DNA from: Parasponia andersonii
Lineage: Eukaryota; Streptophyta; Magnoliopsida; Rosales; Cannabaceae
Direction: 5' to 3'
Length of the DNA stretch: 64,000 bases
Assembly (NCBI GenBank): GCA_002914805.1
Contig: JXTB01000237.1
Span: 528,230-592,229, forward strand
Shown here: positions 62,887 through 64,000 of the stretch, one piece after another
How the letters are laid out: the number at the start of each line of letters is the position of its first letter
How positions within the stretch are numbered: position 1 is the first letter of the stretch
Made by a program: the position numbers and the translations under genes
Notes under the pieces: generated by a model
The model's input: only the letters and a program-made list of their open reading frames with translations
Databases searched by the model: none
Told to the model about the DNA's origin: nothing

Positions 62887-63261
62887 ATGAGGGAAGAGAA
62901 AGCCCTTCTCTCCTGGCGGAAGCTTCCAGACCTGAAGAAGAACGTCTCTTCCTCTCCCTCCACGGAACGCGAACCACTCTGGAACAAGAACAAGACGCGC
63001 CTCTCCTTCCAAAAATTCAATGGCGCTCAACCCACGACACGTGGTGGCAGAGTCCGTAATTTCGCCTCCCTCTCGGTGGTGGAAAAGCTGGAACAGAAGG
63101 AGCAGGAGCTCGCGCCTACGCCAGCTCAGCTCCTGAAGCACCCCTTGGCTATACTCGCATTCGTCCCCAGAGACGCCGCGCTCTTCGCCGCCGGTGCTAT
63201 CGCCGGCGCCGCCGCTAAGACCGTCACCGCCCCGCTCGACCGCATCAAGCTTCTTATGCAG
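62887..63261 (+). CDS. TAAC: Thylakoid ADP/ATP carrier, TAAC-like, exon 1 (partial)
   Basis: The first exon encodes 125 residues and ends at the GT donor at 63262; the rest of the gene is beyond the window. The start is the ATG at 62887, which follows a CT-rich leader; the frame is open further upstream but has no ATG there. The N-terminus is rich in Ser, Lys and Arg, as in a plastid transit peptide. It is followed by APTPAQLLKHPLAILAFVPR and the first transmembrane helix DAALFAAGAIAGAAAKTVTA, ending in the mitochondrial-carrier signature PLDRIKLLM (P-x-D-x-x-K type). The match to Arabidopsis At5g01500, the thylakoid ADP/ATP carrier of the mitochondrial carrier family, is strong in this part. 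It supplies ATP to the thylakoid lumen in that species. Confidence 0.88.
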
Positions 63262-64000
63262 GTTTTGGTGTAATCTATTTCGTGTTGCTTAATTCTTTCT
63301 CTTATGGCCTCATTTTTGGAATTCTGGGTTCTGATTATGTTTCTGTTGAGTTTTTCTTTTGGATTTGAAAGCGAGATTCGATAAGTTTGGATTTCAAGGT
63401 ATAAGATTTTAGGCTTTGTGTTATAGTTGATGGTAAATGGGTTCCTGATTTAGTATCTTCACCATTATCACCAAAATGCTTATCGGCATTGTTGTTATTT
63501 TAATTTCTGATTTTGAATTAGAAAAATTCATCAGATTAGGTTTCATAGGTTATGGTCTCTTTTTCATTTCCCTTGTGGTGCACATTTTTCAGAAGATCTG
63601 ATTAGGTTTCTTACCAGAAATTACACGGAAACGTGATATTTTATTTGAATTTCCTTTTTCTCCCCTCTGAAATTTAAATATCCTATTTGTTTACTCAGCC
63701 AGCATATAATGTTTTATTGTTTCTTATTACAAAAATTTTGAATTAGGTTTGTTTGAACCTCCGGCCGTCCTGTGTTCTGTTTTCACATTCCCACGTTAAG
63801 CACATTTGTATAGCATATGCGTAATTATATTCCCGATTATGGTCAACATTACGGGAAATAATTAATTTAAAAAAAAATATTGCATGGAGACATGACATTT
63901 AAATTTCTTTTTCTTTTTCTTTCGATTTCTGGGATAGTAACAATTTCTGATATGAAGTGTTAGTCCTGTTGGCCCTTAAGGGAACTTCTTTGTGTTCACT
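63262..64000 (+). other. TAAC-like intron 1 (start only)
   Basis: Begins GTTTTGGTGT. It is T-rich with no exon-like sequence found, so the first intron is longer than 739 bp. Confidence 0.7.

Overview
This is a nuclear chromosome segment from a eudicot plant. It has intron-rich genes with GT/AG introns, AT-rich intergenic DNA with many (TA)n tracts, Copia-type and other LTR sequences, and many small non-autonomous transposons. The species cannot be fixed from the sequence. Three uncalled bases (N) lie at about 30883, 32162 and 40253.

Gene layout, left to right: a decayed DUF1985-type transposon-associated ORF (1-722, minus) with a dense TCGAAA repeat field behind it; an intact 14-exon LMBR1-like membrane protein gene (2366-7698, plus); two tandem, same-strand, six-exon SGNH/GDSL esterase genes of the CPRD49/IAH1 type (8530-12263 and 18118-22748, both minus); a seven-exon class I SAM-dependent methyltransferase of the family-16 type (25961-28920, plus); a degenerate Ty1/copia retrotransposon with both LTRs (34134-39636, plus); an 11-exon vacuolar cation/H+ exchanger, CAX4-like (45653-50855, plus); and at the right edge the first exon of a thylakoid ADP/ATP carrier (TAAC-like) gene (62887 onward, plus). 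The spliced exons of the five complete genes join in frame to 508, 258, 262, 256 and 450 codons, so these models are internally consistent.

Four of the genes (LMBR1-like, methyltransferase, CAX4-like, TAAC-like) have best-remembered Arabidopsis counterparts at At5g01460, At5g01470, At5g01490 and At5g01500, in the same order and orientation. The window therefore looks like an expanded version of a conserved micro-syntenic block, into which the GDSL pair and all the repeats have been inserted. The genes are not a pathway: they encode a membrane receptor-like protein, small-molecule or wall esterases, a protein methyltransferase, a tonoplast cation/H+ antiporter and a plastid nucleotide carrier.

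The repeats are the more unusual part. They include: (i) a roughly 210-250 bp MITE family whose about 33 bp terminal inverted repeats start with a GGxxCCAATC-type end and whose copies sit in TA dinucleotide runs, with a head-to-head pair at 14.7-15.1 kb and an array at 30.9-33.4 kb; (ii) a solo LTR at 57566-59326 with a perfect 5-bp target-site duplication; (iii) a reverse-strand LTR of the same type at 52508-56859, split by a second LTR-like repeat (TGTTACGACCC family, three diverged copies in the window); (iv) a partial exon duplication inside a CAX4 intron; (v) a Copia element whose 5' LTR has lost precisely its TATA box.
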